Of a DNA stretch of 64,000 nucleotides, positions 52,930 through 64,000 are shown in pieces. The notes below the pieces were generated by a model that saw nothing but the letters and a program-made list of their open reading frames with translations, made no database searches and was not told where the DNA came from. Source of the stretch: Mermis nigrescens (taxonomy: Eukaryota; Nematoda; Enoplea; Mermithida; Mermithidae). A program made the translations under genes and the position numbers. The stretch spans positions 1-64,000 of the forward strand of contig JAVLUZ010000747.1 in the NCBI GenBank assembly GCA_036768485.1, read 5' to 3'. Each line of letters begins with the position of its first letter. The stretch's first letter is position 1.

Positions 52930-53257
52930 GGGCGTTACCCCCTCCACCGCTTCTGGAAAGCTTTGCTGCGCAGAGATTACATTGCGATTTAGTTTCGTTA
53001 TCAGCTAGCGTAAAATAGTTTCAGATAGGACTAGACATGCTTTTTGGTATTTCCGATTAATGAGAGGAAGACGCCAGATTCGCAGTTTTTCAAGCTACAG
53101 TCGAATTAAGATCAATCCTGACCACTGAAGCAAGCTCATGCAGCTTTGCTTTATTTCATCATCTTACAGTAATTCTGCTTCTGGAACTAATGAGCACCGT
53201 ACTTGCGAACAAAAATTTAAGTATTAAAAAAATTAAGCGTTCATAATGTATATTTAT

Positions 53258-53412
53258 GGATCCGGATCCGGATCCGGATCCGTTATTATCCGTTATTTTA
53301 ATAATTAAAGATCCGGATCTGGATCTGTTATTTTAAATTTTATGGATCCGGATCCGGATCCGCTATTTTGAATTGTAAGGATCCGGATCCGATATTATTG
53401 GAAAACCCGGAT
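53258..53412. repeat. Subterminal (GGATCC)n array, right
   Basis: Up to four consecutive GGATCC units, then spaced units, mirroring 51518-51628. Confidence 0.9.
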
Positions 53413-53434
53413 CCGTTGCATCCCTACTGGGGTC

Positions 53435-53533
53435 AATCATACATGTAACAGGAGGTGATGGGCGGATCCCCCCCACCCAAAGTCGGACGTCCCCTCCATC
53501 CCCCTAGAGTCAGATAATTTTTGACCCCCACCT
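53435..53533 (+). repeat. Repeat family B, left part
   Basis: CATACATGTAACAGGAGG, AAGTCGGACGTCCCC, CAGATAATTTTTGACCCCC; split by the hAT insertion and resuming at 56236. Confidence 0.85.
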
Positions 53534-53551
53534 CAGTGATCGGACCGAGGG

Positions 53552-53605
53552 TACCTCGGCCGAGGCCGAGGCCGAGGCCGAGGCCGAGGGTAATGCCGAG
53601 GGTCA
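53552..53605. repeat. Subterminal (GGCCGA)n array, left
   Basis: Six GGCCGA/CCGAGG units next to the TIR, inverted counterpart at 56165-56222. Confidence 0.9.
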
Positions 53606-54218
53606 AGCTTATATACCTATACCCATAAATAGTGCTCTTAGAATATTTTGTATGCACATGAGCTAGGGAGTAATCGTAATATTGAACGCTTTATCGAATG
53701 TCATTTTAAATAATAGTAGATTAAATGTGTGAAGGATTTATTGAATAAAGTCAGCAGAATGAAAGCATACTTAATTTAACAAGTTGCCGTTGAAGACTTG
53801 GAAAAGTTAATAAAAATTATGGCTGAACAATCACTTAAAAACTTTTATTACTACAAATAAATAAGAAAACAATGTCAAAGAAATAAACGAACAAACGAAA
53901 TAAGCTAACTAAAGACAGAACTGTAGCCATTGTTGTGCTCGCTTTTGCAGTAATGCATGTTTAAACACGCTTTTTCAGTCATCCAATTCTGGTGTGGTAG
54001 GTAATATGACAGAAACTGCACTGTACTTTCCAATGATAGTTTCCCAAGGTCCAGGGTTGAGGAAAAGGTGAAATCCCAAAATGGGGGACCAGTAAATTAA
54101 GTAGTGTCTTTGTATGAGCGAACAAATTTTTGTAGATATTTTATATAAATATATTTTTAAACATACACATTTTTACATACTGCTAGTGTATGACCTGCAA
54201 CCGGCATGCAGTCCTAAA

Positions 54219-54782
<564 letters not shown>

Positions 54783-54829
54783 GTCCTAAATGTGATAATT
54801 CGGGCTGGATATAGTTCATTAGATTATTT

Positions 54830-54842
54830 GGCGCGAAGCGCC
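54830..54842. repeat. GCGAAGC mini-hairpin motif, exact copy
   Basis: GGCGCGAAGCGCC just outside the nested family E unit; a one-base variant (TGCGCGAAGCGCC) follows at 55206. Confidence 0.9.
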
Positions 54843-55374
54843 GAAATTCTTATGAGCTTTTGATGAAATTTACACATAAAACTTGACTGAGAAAGCTAAA
54901 ACAACTTGTACTGCAAAATCAGAAATATTACAGATATTGTAATATGCCAATTAAATCTTGTAATAAGCACTACTGTGCTTGGAAATCCAATGCAACATCA
55001 GGATAAATTAGTCAATTTTATCTTTGAACGGCTAAATGTGCTGAGTTATTAAATAGTACTTGTTTTGCATAAAATTTTTGAAAACAGTATAAATGGATAC
55101 AAAAGATATTTAAATCTGCATAAAGATGCCTAGATTACACAAAAATTGATTTTTGAGTGTTTATTTTCCCTGCTTCAATTGAAATACAGTATATTAGCGA
55201 TATTTTGCGCGAAGCGCCGAAAATTTTTTGAAATTTCCCAAAAAAAATACTGAAAAACGATATAATTAATATCACTTTGTCCAAGAAAGTATTTTAACAT
55301 TGTATAAAAATGGCTCCAAAAATGCACGAGCTGAAATTGATTTTTGGCAAAACCTGCATTTATTGGCCATTTTT

Positions 55375-55700
55375 AGGTGCGTTTTGGCGATTTTCGGCCA
55401 AAAATTCGTAATCATTTTCGCCCTCTCCCATAGAGATGGCCGAAAACCATACGTGTAACAGGAAGGGCTTTGAGGAATTCCCCACCCACCCAGGGTTGGA
55501 CGTCCTCCCCTAACCCTTCCCTCCAACGTCAGAAAATTTTGACCCACCCTCCCATTTTTGGCGAAAATTACGCTTTGTTGGCTATTTTAGGTGCTTTTGC
55601 CATTTTTGACATAGAATTAGAGTCGCTGATCCCCCACCCGAAATTTCTAGCCGTTACATGTATGCCGGGGAGTCCCTCCCGAAAATTTTAAGCTGTTACA
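55375..55700 (+). repeat. Repeat family B pair
   Basis: Two joined units as at 22640-22975, part of the transposon body. Confidence 0.8.
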
Positions 55701-56235
55701 TGCATGTTTTATAGTGACAGTTTGTCTATTTACTCTTGCTTACATTCAAAAATACTGTATCACTTCGGGAAATTCTAATAGTTAGCTGCACTTTTGCCAT
55801 AGTAAAAATTAGGTTCAAAAATATTCAAAGAGTTTTCACCAAAAGTCGTCTGACAGTGACTTGAATCTTGTACCCTGAGAGGGTGGTAATAAACCTCCTC
55901 ACCCCTCCCTTCGGGAATATGTGTTACCGATCCATGTAGCAAGCATGAGAATTAAAAGTTAGTCATCACATGAATAATAAATTGGCACTTTGCTGTATGT
56001 AACTTTGTGTAACTGGGTACGCGACTAAAACCACAAGAAAAGTCTATAGGTAAAAAATAGCCTTTGTACTGCAGATGCATTCTAAATAGTTAATATTCAA
56101 CGGACATATTAAACTTATTCAAATTTGATTTTAACCCTCGGCGCCTCGGCACTTTTCAGCTTCGCCCTCGGCGCCGAGGCCGAGGCTCCAAAAACGCCGA
56201 GGCTTGCCGAGGCCGAGGCCTCGGTCCGATCACTG

Positions 56236-56375
56236 CCCCACCTCCCCCGATTTTTGGAAAAAATGAATTTTTTAGACGTTTTTTGGTGTTTTTTGGCCAA
56301 AAAATTGGAGGTCATTTACCCCTTCCCCTAAAATGGCCAGGACCCCCCAATTTGGAGCCGTTACATGTATGGGGT
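56236..56375 (+). repeat. Repeat family B, right part
   Basis: Continues 53435-53533: CCCGATTTTTGGAAAAAATG, TTTTTGGCCAAAAAATTGG, GGAGCCGTTACATGTATGG. Confidence 0.85.
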
Positions 56376-58036
56376 CGTTAAATGGGGAAGCTGCACTTGT
56401 GTAGCGGTGGTCAACCGTTGGGAGTAGCGACCCCTTGCGGTATGCTAGCGAGATAATACACGGCTCTGGTGTGGGGGCAATACTCAACTTTGGGTGAAAA
56501 GCGCCTAGTTTAGACCTTTTTGGAACGGTGGAATTTAACAAGCAAAGCAATGTGTGGCTGATTGTTCCAAAAAACTTGGCGGAATAGAATTATTCATTTT
56601 ACGGAGAGCTGTATTTTTATATTTTAAATGTGATTTAGTAGACTATTCATTTAATCAGATCTGTGCTCGTTAAATTCATGCTATAAAAGGCATTTAGAGT
56701 CATTCTTATTACCCTGCTTCTGCAGTGAGATGGCTAGTCAAAATAATCAATCTATTAATCGCCTCTGTCGAATTTCGTTTCGAGAAAGTGGGCAGAAATG
56801 TTGTACAATGACTGTTTTTAGAAAGCCGTAAAGAAGTGGTTACGCCTCAGAATAGTTAGCTAATATAAAATTGAAAATGGACCTGCGTTGCTCGCCTTTT
56901 CTTGCTCTTTCGATGTATATTCCGCATGACTGGCTTTTTATTGCATTTAAAAAATAAACTTTAATTTCGGAAATTCCAGATTTTAAGTGGACACCCATTA
57001 TAAGCGGTTGCGTGCATACATGTAACGGCTCGAAATTGGGGGGGGCGATCCCGGCTCTTTTTAGGGCGGGGTGTTAACGACCTCCAATTTTTGGCCAAAA
57101 ACGCTTAAGAACGGCCAAAATGCAATTTTCTTACAAAAATGGGGAGGTCAAAAATTTTCTCGCTTTGGGAGGATGAGGGGACGCCCGACTTGGGGTAAGG
57201 TTGCGTAACTTATATATAATTAGAGACTGGATAGTTTAGAACATCCCCTTTTATGAGAACGAATTTGAACTCAGCTCATCGACAAACGGCGAAAAAACAT
57301 AGTTTCAGCGCTCCAAACTATTTGTTGCCCTCGTTTACCCTTATTTTCAATATTTTGCTCTTATTTCCACCTAGGATGCGTAGTTTGGTATACAATTTGC
57401 ACCTGACTTTGTAATTTTTAGATCAAGTATAATCAGTGTGTGGAAGGGTTGGTCGCTTGGCAAATTATGTTTAGGTATTTTTTGCTTCTTTCAGTAGGCG
57501 AAAGTACATTCTTTGTTTTTGTATAGCTGGTCCAAAACGAAGGTTAGTCAAAATGCCGAACGTACGCAAAAATAAGTTGTAGATTTCTGTGGAAAAGTTC
57601 AAAAATTTCATTGTTTCCGCTGTACCCAATTGTGCAACATTTTCGCGTGAACTGCACGCCACGAGGAAATCGCCGCCAAATCAAAATTTATCTCTACGAA
57701 ACAGTTACTCATTTATGAGTTTTCTTAGAGCCGGAAGCCAGTCGAAGTAGTACCAATAGTTGGACTCGATGCATTAATTTATGTATACCAAAACTTCACA
57801 TTTAAGAACGTTGAAATGATCATTGTTTCCACGTAAAACAAATTTTTGAATGCATACTGCTGATAGTTCGTCAAATTAAAAGTGTTTGTGCTTGTAAGGC
57901 ACTAGAGATAAAGGATTTAGTATCTACAATCAGCTTTAGGAGTGTTATTTTTCCACTTATTGTTGCCTTTTTTCTGGCATTTTTTTACCGTTAAATATCC
58001 GATCTCCACTTATAATACATATTAGTGATTCAGGTA
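56376..58036. other. Intron 12, mainly unique AT-rich
   Basis: One reverse family B copy at 57015-57205 (CATACATGTAACGGCTCG start). The rest shows no repeat or gene I can support. Confidence 0.45.
57015..57205 (-). repeat. Repeat family B
   Basis: CATACATGTAACGGCTCGAAA, TTTTTGGCCAAAAACGC, GGTCAAAAATTTTCTCGC, CGCCCGACTTGGGG in reverse order. Confidence 0.85.
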
Positions 58037-58790
58037 CACTGTTTTTTTTGTACTCGGCAAAGATTTTTCCCGATGTACAAAGACTTTTCAGGACCGTCTT
58101 TGTACATGTACAAAGATTTTTGGGAAGACAAAAATAGCAAAAAGGTCTGAAATTCGCAAAATTTTCGGCGCTTCGCGCCGAAATGAGTAATTGTGTGTTC
58201 TGTATATCTTTATAATGACAGAAATTGCATTTCAAAAGGAAAAATAACAAAGTTTTCGGTGCCTCGCGCCGTTTTACGACGATTATTAGTGATTTTTGCC
58301 CTTAGAGACCCCGAAACTAGCTAAAATGCACTACCAAAAGTCGAACAACTCTGTTTTAACCACACTAAAATCGCTACTGTATCATATTATAGTACCCAAA
58401 AATTTGTGTGTACAAAAATGCACAAACATTTTTGGGAAGACAAAAACTGTAAAAAGGTGTGAAATTCCTATAAGTTTTGCGCTTCGCGCCGAAATGAGTA
58501 ATTGTTTGTCCTATATATCTTTAAAATGGCAGAATTTGCAATTCGAATGGAAAAATGTCAAATGTTTCGGTGCTTCGCGGAGTTACGAGACAATTTTTAG
58601 TCATTTTTGGCGTCAGAAGCCCATAAATTAGCTAGGATACACTACCAAAGATCGAAAACCCTGTTTTACCACACTAAAATCGCCAATGTACTATATTATA
58701 GTACAAAAAATTTGCATGTACAAAATGTACAAAGACTTTTGGGGACCATCTTTACACATGTGCAAACGGACCTTGTACAAAAAAACACTG
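58037..58790 (-). mobile_element. Family E MITE
   Basis: Starts CACTGTTTTTTTTGTACTCG and ends GTACAAAAAAACACTG. Same two-unit layout in reverse; exact hairpin at 58167-58179, variants at about 58259, 58481 and 58571. No convincing target duplication. Confidence 0.85.
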
Positions 58791-59171
58791 GTTCTGCATT
58801 CCTTTTCATTTGCTACTGTAACTGGAGGATTATTTTAGATTCTTTAAATTGTTTAAACTACATACTTTACCTATTTTTATAAGACGTGTTGTTTTGCGTC
58901 CTCTCACATAAGCTTTATTTCGCATGCAAACATGCCTTGCTGTATCTGTGACTTAATCTCGTCATCAGTAAAGACTGATCAGTCGAAATGGATTTTCGAA
59001 AATCTTAGTTTACACTGTCGAATGTTATGCATCCTTTACAGCATGATTCGATTCCCCGTGCATCCATATAATTCATAATTTTATGTCTTTTAAGCTTTCT
59101 CTATTTTACATTGTCATTTTTACAGCAGTGTAAAGTAATTTGTCGTTGTGTAAAGTGCTTCGAAACTACAG

Positions 59172-59286
59172 TACGCCATTCGTTTACTATATGGGTTCGA
59201 CGGAAATTCGGTCGGTCGATCAATGCACGTCGCTGAGTGGTCAACCGAATTCGAAGCTGATGTGCCAAGCTATCGCCGATATAAAA
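59172..59286 (+). CDS. ANKS1: ANKS1-like exon 13 (PTB domain, first part)
   Basis: Acceptor AACTACAG, donor ATAAAA|GTGTAC (phase 0 out). Product TPFVYYMGSTEIRSVDQCTS then LSGQPNSKLMCQAIADIK. YYMGSTEIRS...C is the YLGS strand-turn of PTB domains, matching [24 protein letters not shown] of ANKS1. The frame is open upstream to about 59133, so other acceptors (for example GTGTAAAG at 59151-59158) are possible. With 59172 the exon needs phase 2 entry, which the best exon 12 donor does not give. Confidence 0.8.
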
Positions 59287-59379
59287 GTGTACATACTGTG
59301 CTGATTTCGCATTTTAGCCGTTTTTCATTAAATCCGTTTTTTTGTGTTTCATTTTCGTCGTATAAAATTTTCGATTCAG
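59287..59379 (+). other. Intron 13 (93 bp, smallest)
   Basis: GTGTAC...CGATTCAG, phase 0 on both sides, with a pyrimidine-rich tract in the middle (59320-59370). Confidence 0.85.
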
Positions 59380-59598
59380 AATAAATCTAACGACCAAATG
59401 ATAGTACCAAAGATTATGCTGGAAATCGATTGCCAAAACGTAACGCTGATCGATTCGACTCTGCGATCTTTGCTGGGCCAGCATCAAATTAGCGACATTT
59501 ACTGCGTTTGTCAAGATCAAACTGATCTGAACTGCTTTGCCTACTACGCCCGAGATAGGGCCAAGCACTTCGCTCACGTTTTTAGCGTCCTTACTTCG
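59380..59598 (+). CDS. ANKS1: ANKS1-like exon 14 (PTB domain, core)
   Basis: Product NKSNDQMIVPKIMLEIDCQN, then VTLIDSTLRSLLGQHQISDI, YCVCQDQTDLNCFAYYARDR and AKHFAHVFSVLTS. It follows the ANKS1 PTB core almost strand for strand (EQMKKVPTIIL...VKFIDA...[29 protein letters not shown]...HHYCHVFS). Joined to exon 15 at TCG, the spacing from HVFS to QIVVSL is identical to the vertebrate protein. That puts the intron donor at GC (TTCG|GCAATT) rather than GT. GT alternatives are AGC|GTCCTT (59586, loses four residues) and ATT|GTTCTT (59604, adds two). Confidence 0.88.
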
Positions 59599-59689
59599 GC
59601 AATTGTTCTTTTTTTCGTGATTTTATCTTTTAAAGCAGTGGAATGATGGCAGTATTGATTGCAGGCATAAATGCAAATGATCTTGGGGT

Positions 59690-60620
59690 ATATGGAGGGT
59701 TCGCACTCACATAGGCGTGGGGTCTGGGGATCTGGAACCCGCCAAGTCGATAGACACCTAGAATTAAATTTTTAGTAATATTTCGGGGTATTTGGTCCTA
59801 TGGGACCCCCAGAATTCGGCTGCTGCTGCCGGACGATCTGCCCAAAAGAATCTGAAAGAGCCCCCGAAAATTGATTGACCCCCAGAATTGGATTCCCGGT
59901 ACTATTGGGCGATTTCGCCAGATCCGACTTGCCTCCTCCCCCAAGTTTTTCTGCTGCCCACTTATGATTTAAACCACTGCAAGAAGTTTTTTACCCGTCG
60001 CTGCAAAAATTTTTCACTTAAGCGTGGGGGTGAAGCATGCATGGGACGCAACTTGATTCTGGGGGTTCAATGGGGCGAAATTGCCGGAAAGAGCACCAAG
60101 GAAAAATTAAATTCTAGGAGTATATCGATTATGGGGGTCTGCCGGATTCTGGGGGTCCAGTCCAGACCATATGTGTTTGTACAGCATGAGAATTATGGGG
60201 GTCAGACCCAAAAAGATTTCAAAAAAAATCCGTGTTCGGACTAATGGGCGTTGGGTGCACGTCAAAAACACTGTTTCAGACGTTTCGGTCAATTCTCGTT
60301 ATTCTTGAACATAAAAACGTGAAAAATTGAAAAAGTCAAGAAAATTGAACAGGTTATATAGTCAAAAAATGTGCATATGGCGCTGCGCCAAAAAGCCAAA
60401 AATGAGCTAAGAACGCTCAAAAATGCACGCTTTTCACAATTCTTACGAAATATCGACAATTCTGGGGTCGTATCGCAACCACTTCACGGGGGCCAGAAGT
60501 CATTCTTCGTAGGTTAATTCCTCGCCCCCCCCAAACTCCCCTCAAGAACACATATGGTCCGAACCACCCTAACTTCCACGCCCATCTGTGGTCTAGACTC
60601 CAGAATCCGGCGGACTCCTC
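59690..60620. repeat. Unclassified G/C-run repeat cluster
   Basis: Short blocks TCTGGGGGTCCAGTCC, GGACCCCCAGAATTC-like and GGGGTCAGACCC recur in both orientations, echoing 30500-30780. Open frames on both strands (100-121 codons) are composition artefacts. Confidence 0.55.
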
Positions 60621-61384
60621 AAAAATCGATAGTCCCCTTAAAATTGAATTTCTGGTGCTATTTTTGGCAATTTCTCCCATCACGTACTCGTACCCTCCGG
60701 GATTGTTTCTGCCCATGTATGTTTTCACCCCCAGCAGTTTTGATTTTCCAGAAAAACCGTAGAAAATGTGTGTTTTAAGCATTTTTAGCGATCTCTTGGC
60801 GCAACAGCGTCGAACTTTCGCGCCATATACTCATTTTTGACTATATTTCGTTCAACTTAATTCGTTTTCATATTTTTTAAAAATTTTTATGTTTTTGTGT
60901 TCCAGAAACCAACATTTTTGGGAATCCCTTTGAATAAAATTTTTAGAATTTTTTCTTTTTTCTACAAATTCTTGATATCAATGGGTAGAGCTCGATAATA
61001 ATGTCAAAAAGGTGTTCCATTCGTTTAAAAACTTTTTTAAAAATCTAAATTTTTGAGTTAAAACCATTAAAAAGTTCTTCTAGTCTAACCTTAGACTCCT
61101 ATAATTTAGGCGTTGCTTGTGCGTGTTTCGATTTTTTCTGAAAACAATAAGATTATCATTTTGCCTCAGTTTTTCAAGAAATTTTCTTATTCTTCTATTC
61201 TGAAGGTCTAGATCCCGAAACCCCAACACATGCATGTCTACTCTGGGCTCCCTATAATTCAAGAGAGGTCCCAACCAAAATACCGGGTCACTCCAAAATG
61301 AACACTTCTGGAAATTTTCTCGTTTTTTCGCCTGGTTTTGATACAAAAAATGGTGTTTTTCGACCTTTTTTACGTTTGCAAATT

Positions 61385-61740
61385 TTCACGCCCGACCAGA
61401 CATGCACAGCATGAGAACTCTGGAGGAGGTTGAATGATGCTCTATCTTTCTAAAGCATAAGAATATGAAAAATATTTAAAAAAATCAAAAAGTCGAACAA
61501 ATTTAACAAAAAATAGTCGAAAAATGAGTATGTGTCGCCAAGCCCCGAAAATTTGATACTTTTGAGCAAATAAATAGCCAAAAACGCTTAAAGATGCACC
61601 TTTTGTTCAAATTTTAGGAAATTAGTGGAATGGAAACTTTTGAAAAATTTCAAATTCTGAGGGGATGAAAATTTTTCTTGAAGGGGTGGGGTTTCACCCT
61701 CCCCTCCCCCATCCCCTCAGATCATGTATGGGCCCAATCC
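61385..61740 (-). repeat. Repeat family C
   Basis: GACATGCACAGCATGAGAAC, GATGCTCTATCTTTCTAAAG, GAGCAAATAAATAGCCAAAA and GAAATTTCAAATTCTGAGGG-type blocks in reverse order. Confidence 0.82.
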
Positions 61741-61897
61741 AGATCCTCAGAATTCGGGTGCTGCTGTCGCCCAAAAACGATTTTAAGCGTTTATTCATTG
61801 TTTATTGTTCAGTTTCAACATTTTTTTGCGCAAGTCTTTTATTTTTTAATACCAGCTGTTTTTCATGTATTTTATATTTTTTCTACCGTTATTTTAG

Positions 61898-61993
61898 GAC
61901 GCGGCTCGCCAAATAGTCGTTTCGCTGGGTCGCGCATTCAATGTAGCTTATCATAGAAGCGTCCGATCCGCCGGAGGATCGCAAAGCGAATAA
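61898..61993 (+). CDS. ANKS1: ANKS1-like exon 15 (PTB end and stop)
   Basis: Acceptor TTATTTTAG, phase 0. Product DAARQIVVSLGRAFNVAYHR then SVRSAGGSQSE and TAA at 61991. QIVVSLGRAFNVAYHR is the C-terminal PTB helix, matching EIILTLGQAFEVAYQLAL of ANKS1. The protein ends 15 residues after the domain, without the long tail of vertebrate ANKS1A. Confidence 0.9.
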   Translation, partial: DAARQIVVSLGRAFNVAYHRSVRSAGGSQSE

Positions 61994-62590
61994 TAATCGA
62001 TTAAATCTTTAGCTCCGCGTCATAGTGGGCAGCTCCTAAATTCTGGGGTTCAAAGATCCAAAGGTAAAAAAATTTTAAAACCCTAAATTTTCACGAATTA
62101 ATTTAATTTTGGGGTCTGCAGGGGTTTAGATTTGGGATGTCCAAATCACTCCTCCCATGCCTATGTATGCTACACTTGCCTTGTTCACAAAGTAGCTCGG
62201 AAATTTTAGGCTGAAATTTAATTTTTGGCAAAAAATTGCGAAAATTAAAATGAAGAATTTTCAAATTTAATAATAAAATTAAAATAATTTTCAGAAGTAT
62301 AAAGCTGAATTTTTTTATATACACTTGACTTTTTTGCATTTGTGTAGGCGTGTAAAATAGCCGTAAATTTAAGACTTAGCGTAATAATAGATTTATTTTT
62401 CGTTCAAAAAATTTTGATCTGTCCTTCAATTTTTTGAGTTGATTACCGTAATAAACTTGGAAAATCTTTGAGGGTCAAAAAATGCCAGTAGTAAGGTGTG
62501 TTTCCCTGGATAGCAAAGGTATAACATGCCTATGTTATTGCCTCAGGGCGCAATGATGAAGTATAGGCAATGGAGGAGGGTTTGCATCCA
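61994..62590 (+). terminator. 3' UTR and candidate poly(A) signals
   Basis: ATTAAA at 62000-62005 and AATAAA at 62450-62455. A family A-like fragment (CATAGTGGGCAGCTCC...GGGGTTCAAAGATC) starts only about 28 bases after the stop, so either the UTR is very short or it contains repeat sequence. Confidence 0.45.
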
Positions 62591-62591
62591 G

Positions 62592-63140
62592 ATCAGGGTC
62601 ATGGGGTCCACAAGCACAACCAAGATCCACAAGCACCTTAAGGTCCACTAGCACCACCAGGGAGTCACTAGCGCCACTGAGGTCCACTAGAGCCAACCAG
62701 GTCCACTAGCAACACCAAGTTAAGGTCCACTAGTGCCACTGACGGTCACTAGCGCCACCAAGGATCATTACCGCCACCAGTGGTCATTAGTGCCACCAAG
62801 CTTTGACTAGCGCCATTAGGGGTCAGTAGCACCACTGAGGTCCACTAGCATCACTGGTACATTAGCGCCACAGAGGTCAATAAGCACCGCCAATATACAC
62901 AAGCATCATCGATGGTCACTAGCGCCACCAGGGGTCACTAGCGCCATTGGGAGTCACTAGCGCCACCAAGGTCTACTAGCGCCACCAAGGTCCACTAGCG
63001 CCAACAGGGATTACTAGCGTCACTAAGGTCCACTGTCACCACCAAGGTCACTAGCGCTACCAATGTTCACAAGCATCACCAAGGTTCATTACCACCACTG
63101 GGGGTCATAATAGCCATTGGGGGTCGCAATAGCAACCATG
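62592..63140 (+). repeat. Minisatellite, 19-21-bp unit GGTCCACTAGCGCCACCAA
   Basis: About 26 degenerate copies head to tail; the CACTAGCGCCAC core is best kept. The period is not a multiple of three and a TAG falls in the unit, so it does not encode a repeat protein. Confidence 0.95.
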
Positions 63141-64000
63141 TTGGCATCAAATATGCAATGACTCACTGTAGCTTAGGCGTTTTTAATTATGCTAAATTGT
63201 TATTTTGACTGCATCATCAGATTGATGTTGCTGTAAAATATCATTATTGATAAAACAAATAATGTAAAGGATGAGTAGAGTGCATCAAATTGCAATGCAA
63301 CTCAAAATCTCATTAGAAATTGCATTGAGCTCTTTATGCCAACATTTCAGATTACTTTCTAAACACCTCCCTTCTACGTTTATTCCACGAAAATTTTCAC
63401 TAATTTTCGAACAGCTTTTACATCCAGGCACAAATTTTATAGACTGAAGTTTCAGAAAACGCGTGGCGGAATTCCCCCAATCAGTAACTTGGAAATTTCA
63501 GCTGTCTCTCAAAATCATGTTTTGGACTGATCTTAGAAGCCTACTATAGCCTGCTAAATTATGACTCACTATTGTAGACTCATTTGCATAAATGATCACA
63601 GTATTGGTGAGTAGTATATGCTGGGAGCCTGCATCTTATTTTGTTGATCTTATGTATAAATATAGGCACACACAGGCCCGTATCCAGGATTTTATTTTGG
63701 GGGGGCAGAAATTTTTTGAGGCCAGATATCTCGAAAACCAGTGGGAGATAGGCGAAAATAAAGGCAGTTTTGAGCGTATCTCGGCGAGCTCTATACGATG
63801 ATGTAGAAAAATTTCAAAAAAATTAAATTTTTCCTTTTTGTTTGGCATACCATTTTTGGAAAGCTTCTTTGTTATTTGATTTCATTGTAGCTGGGGAGTA
63901 ATATGGCGCATCTGACCACTCACTCTCATTATTTTTGTTCTTGTGCTGACAAGATGAGGAAAAAAACTTTTTCAATTCGGGTCCATTGAATATTTTAGGT
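63141..64000. other. Downstream intergenic, start of another element
   Basis: From about 63676 (GGCCCGTATCCAGGATTTTA, then TTTTGGGGGGGCAGAAATTT) the sequence has the look of one terminus of a further G-run repeat that continues beyond the window. Nothing else recognised. Confidence 0.4.

Larger units (their letters stand above)
51503..53426. mobile_element. hAT element with GGATCC arrays, BED-finger remnant
   Basis: Ends TAGGGATGCAACGGATATCC and CCGTTGCATCCCTA, a common hAT TIR. Flanks TCTGGGTC/CTGGGGTC differ by one inserted base. Behind each end are (GGATCC)n arrays (51520-51625 and 53258-53412). A - strand frame just left of the nested family E unit encodes MKKRLQTKHAANYKKFKAEE, like the end of a BED zinc finger. 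The catalytic core is absent. Confidence 0.85.
59599..61897 (+). other. Intron 14
   Basis: GC(or GT)...TTATTTTAG. Contains repeated GGGGGTC/GACCCCC blocks (59690-60240 and 60470-60620), a family C-like unit at 60720-60930, and a reverse family C at 61385-61740. No extra exon found. Confidence 0.7.

Noticed and set aside
60417..60782. 121-codon minus-strand frame
   Set aside because: Lies over unclassified G/C-run repeats with no domain.
62592..63140. CRISPR-like or repeat-protein array
   Set aside because: Period is 19-21 with no spacers, and in-frame TAG codons rule out a protein.

Overview
The window is eukaryotic and almost certainly from an animal, probably an arthropod. Coding sequence comes as short exons bounded by GT/AG signals inside very long AT-rich introns. 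There is one nuclear tRNA gene, non-LTR retrotransposon 3' ends, and dozens of short non-autonomous DNA transposons. I see no bacterial-style operons, promoters, CRISPR or phage genes. The species cannot be named from sequence alone.

One protein-coding gene dominates. It is an ANKS1/AIDA-1-type scaffold (N-terminal ankyrin repeats, low-complexity linker, two SAM domains, C-terminal PTB domain) on the + strand from 14175 to 61993. I could place 15 exons, and nearly all phases are mutually consistent. They sum to about 960 residues. Ankyrin repeats are in exons 1-6, the linker in 7-9, SAM1 in 9-11, SAM2 in 11-12 and the PTB domain in 13-15. Two points are open: the exon 12/13 junction, and the exon 14 donor, where the homology-preferred site is GC rather than GT. 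A tRNA-Gly(GCC) gene lies antisense in intron 4.

Everything else is intergenic or intronic and mostly mobile-element sequence. Positions 1-14174 are upstream: a diverged direct-repeat pair (975-3720), a 3.7 kb hAT-like composite with 8-bp target duplications (5303-9026) holding three LINE 3' ends and a 992-bp long-TIR element with 9-bp duplications, then more nested elements to 13845. Introns 3, 8 and 12 (8.5, 5.9 and 10.7 kb) are packed with nested hAT-type elements, many with visible 7-8-bp duplications. Five short repeat families recur and are named A to E here. A, B and C are 200-400-bp G/C-run-rich units, D is a ~180-bp MITE starting CAGTGGCGGATCC, and E is a MITE starting CAGTGTTTTTTT.

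The least expected signals are these. (1) The 13-mer GGCGCGAAGCGCC is exact at nine places and near-exact at more; it contains the known ultra-stable GCGAAGC DNA mini-hairpin. (2) A family of hAT-like elements shares its terminal bases but carries different G/C-rich hexamer arrays just inside. (3) A family E insertion has a filled site and an empty site within one inverted repeat, and a later copy shows an (AT)n expansion. (4) The 5' part of SAM1 exon 11 is duplicated serially in the preceding intron. No new multi-gene system is visible; the novelty is in repeat architecture.
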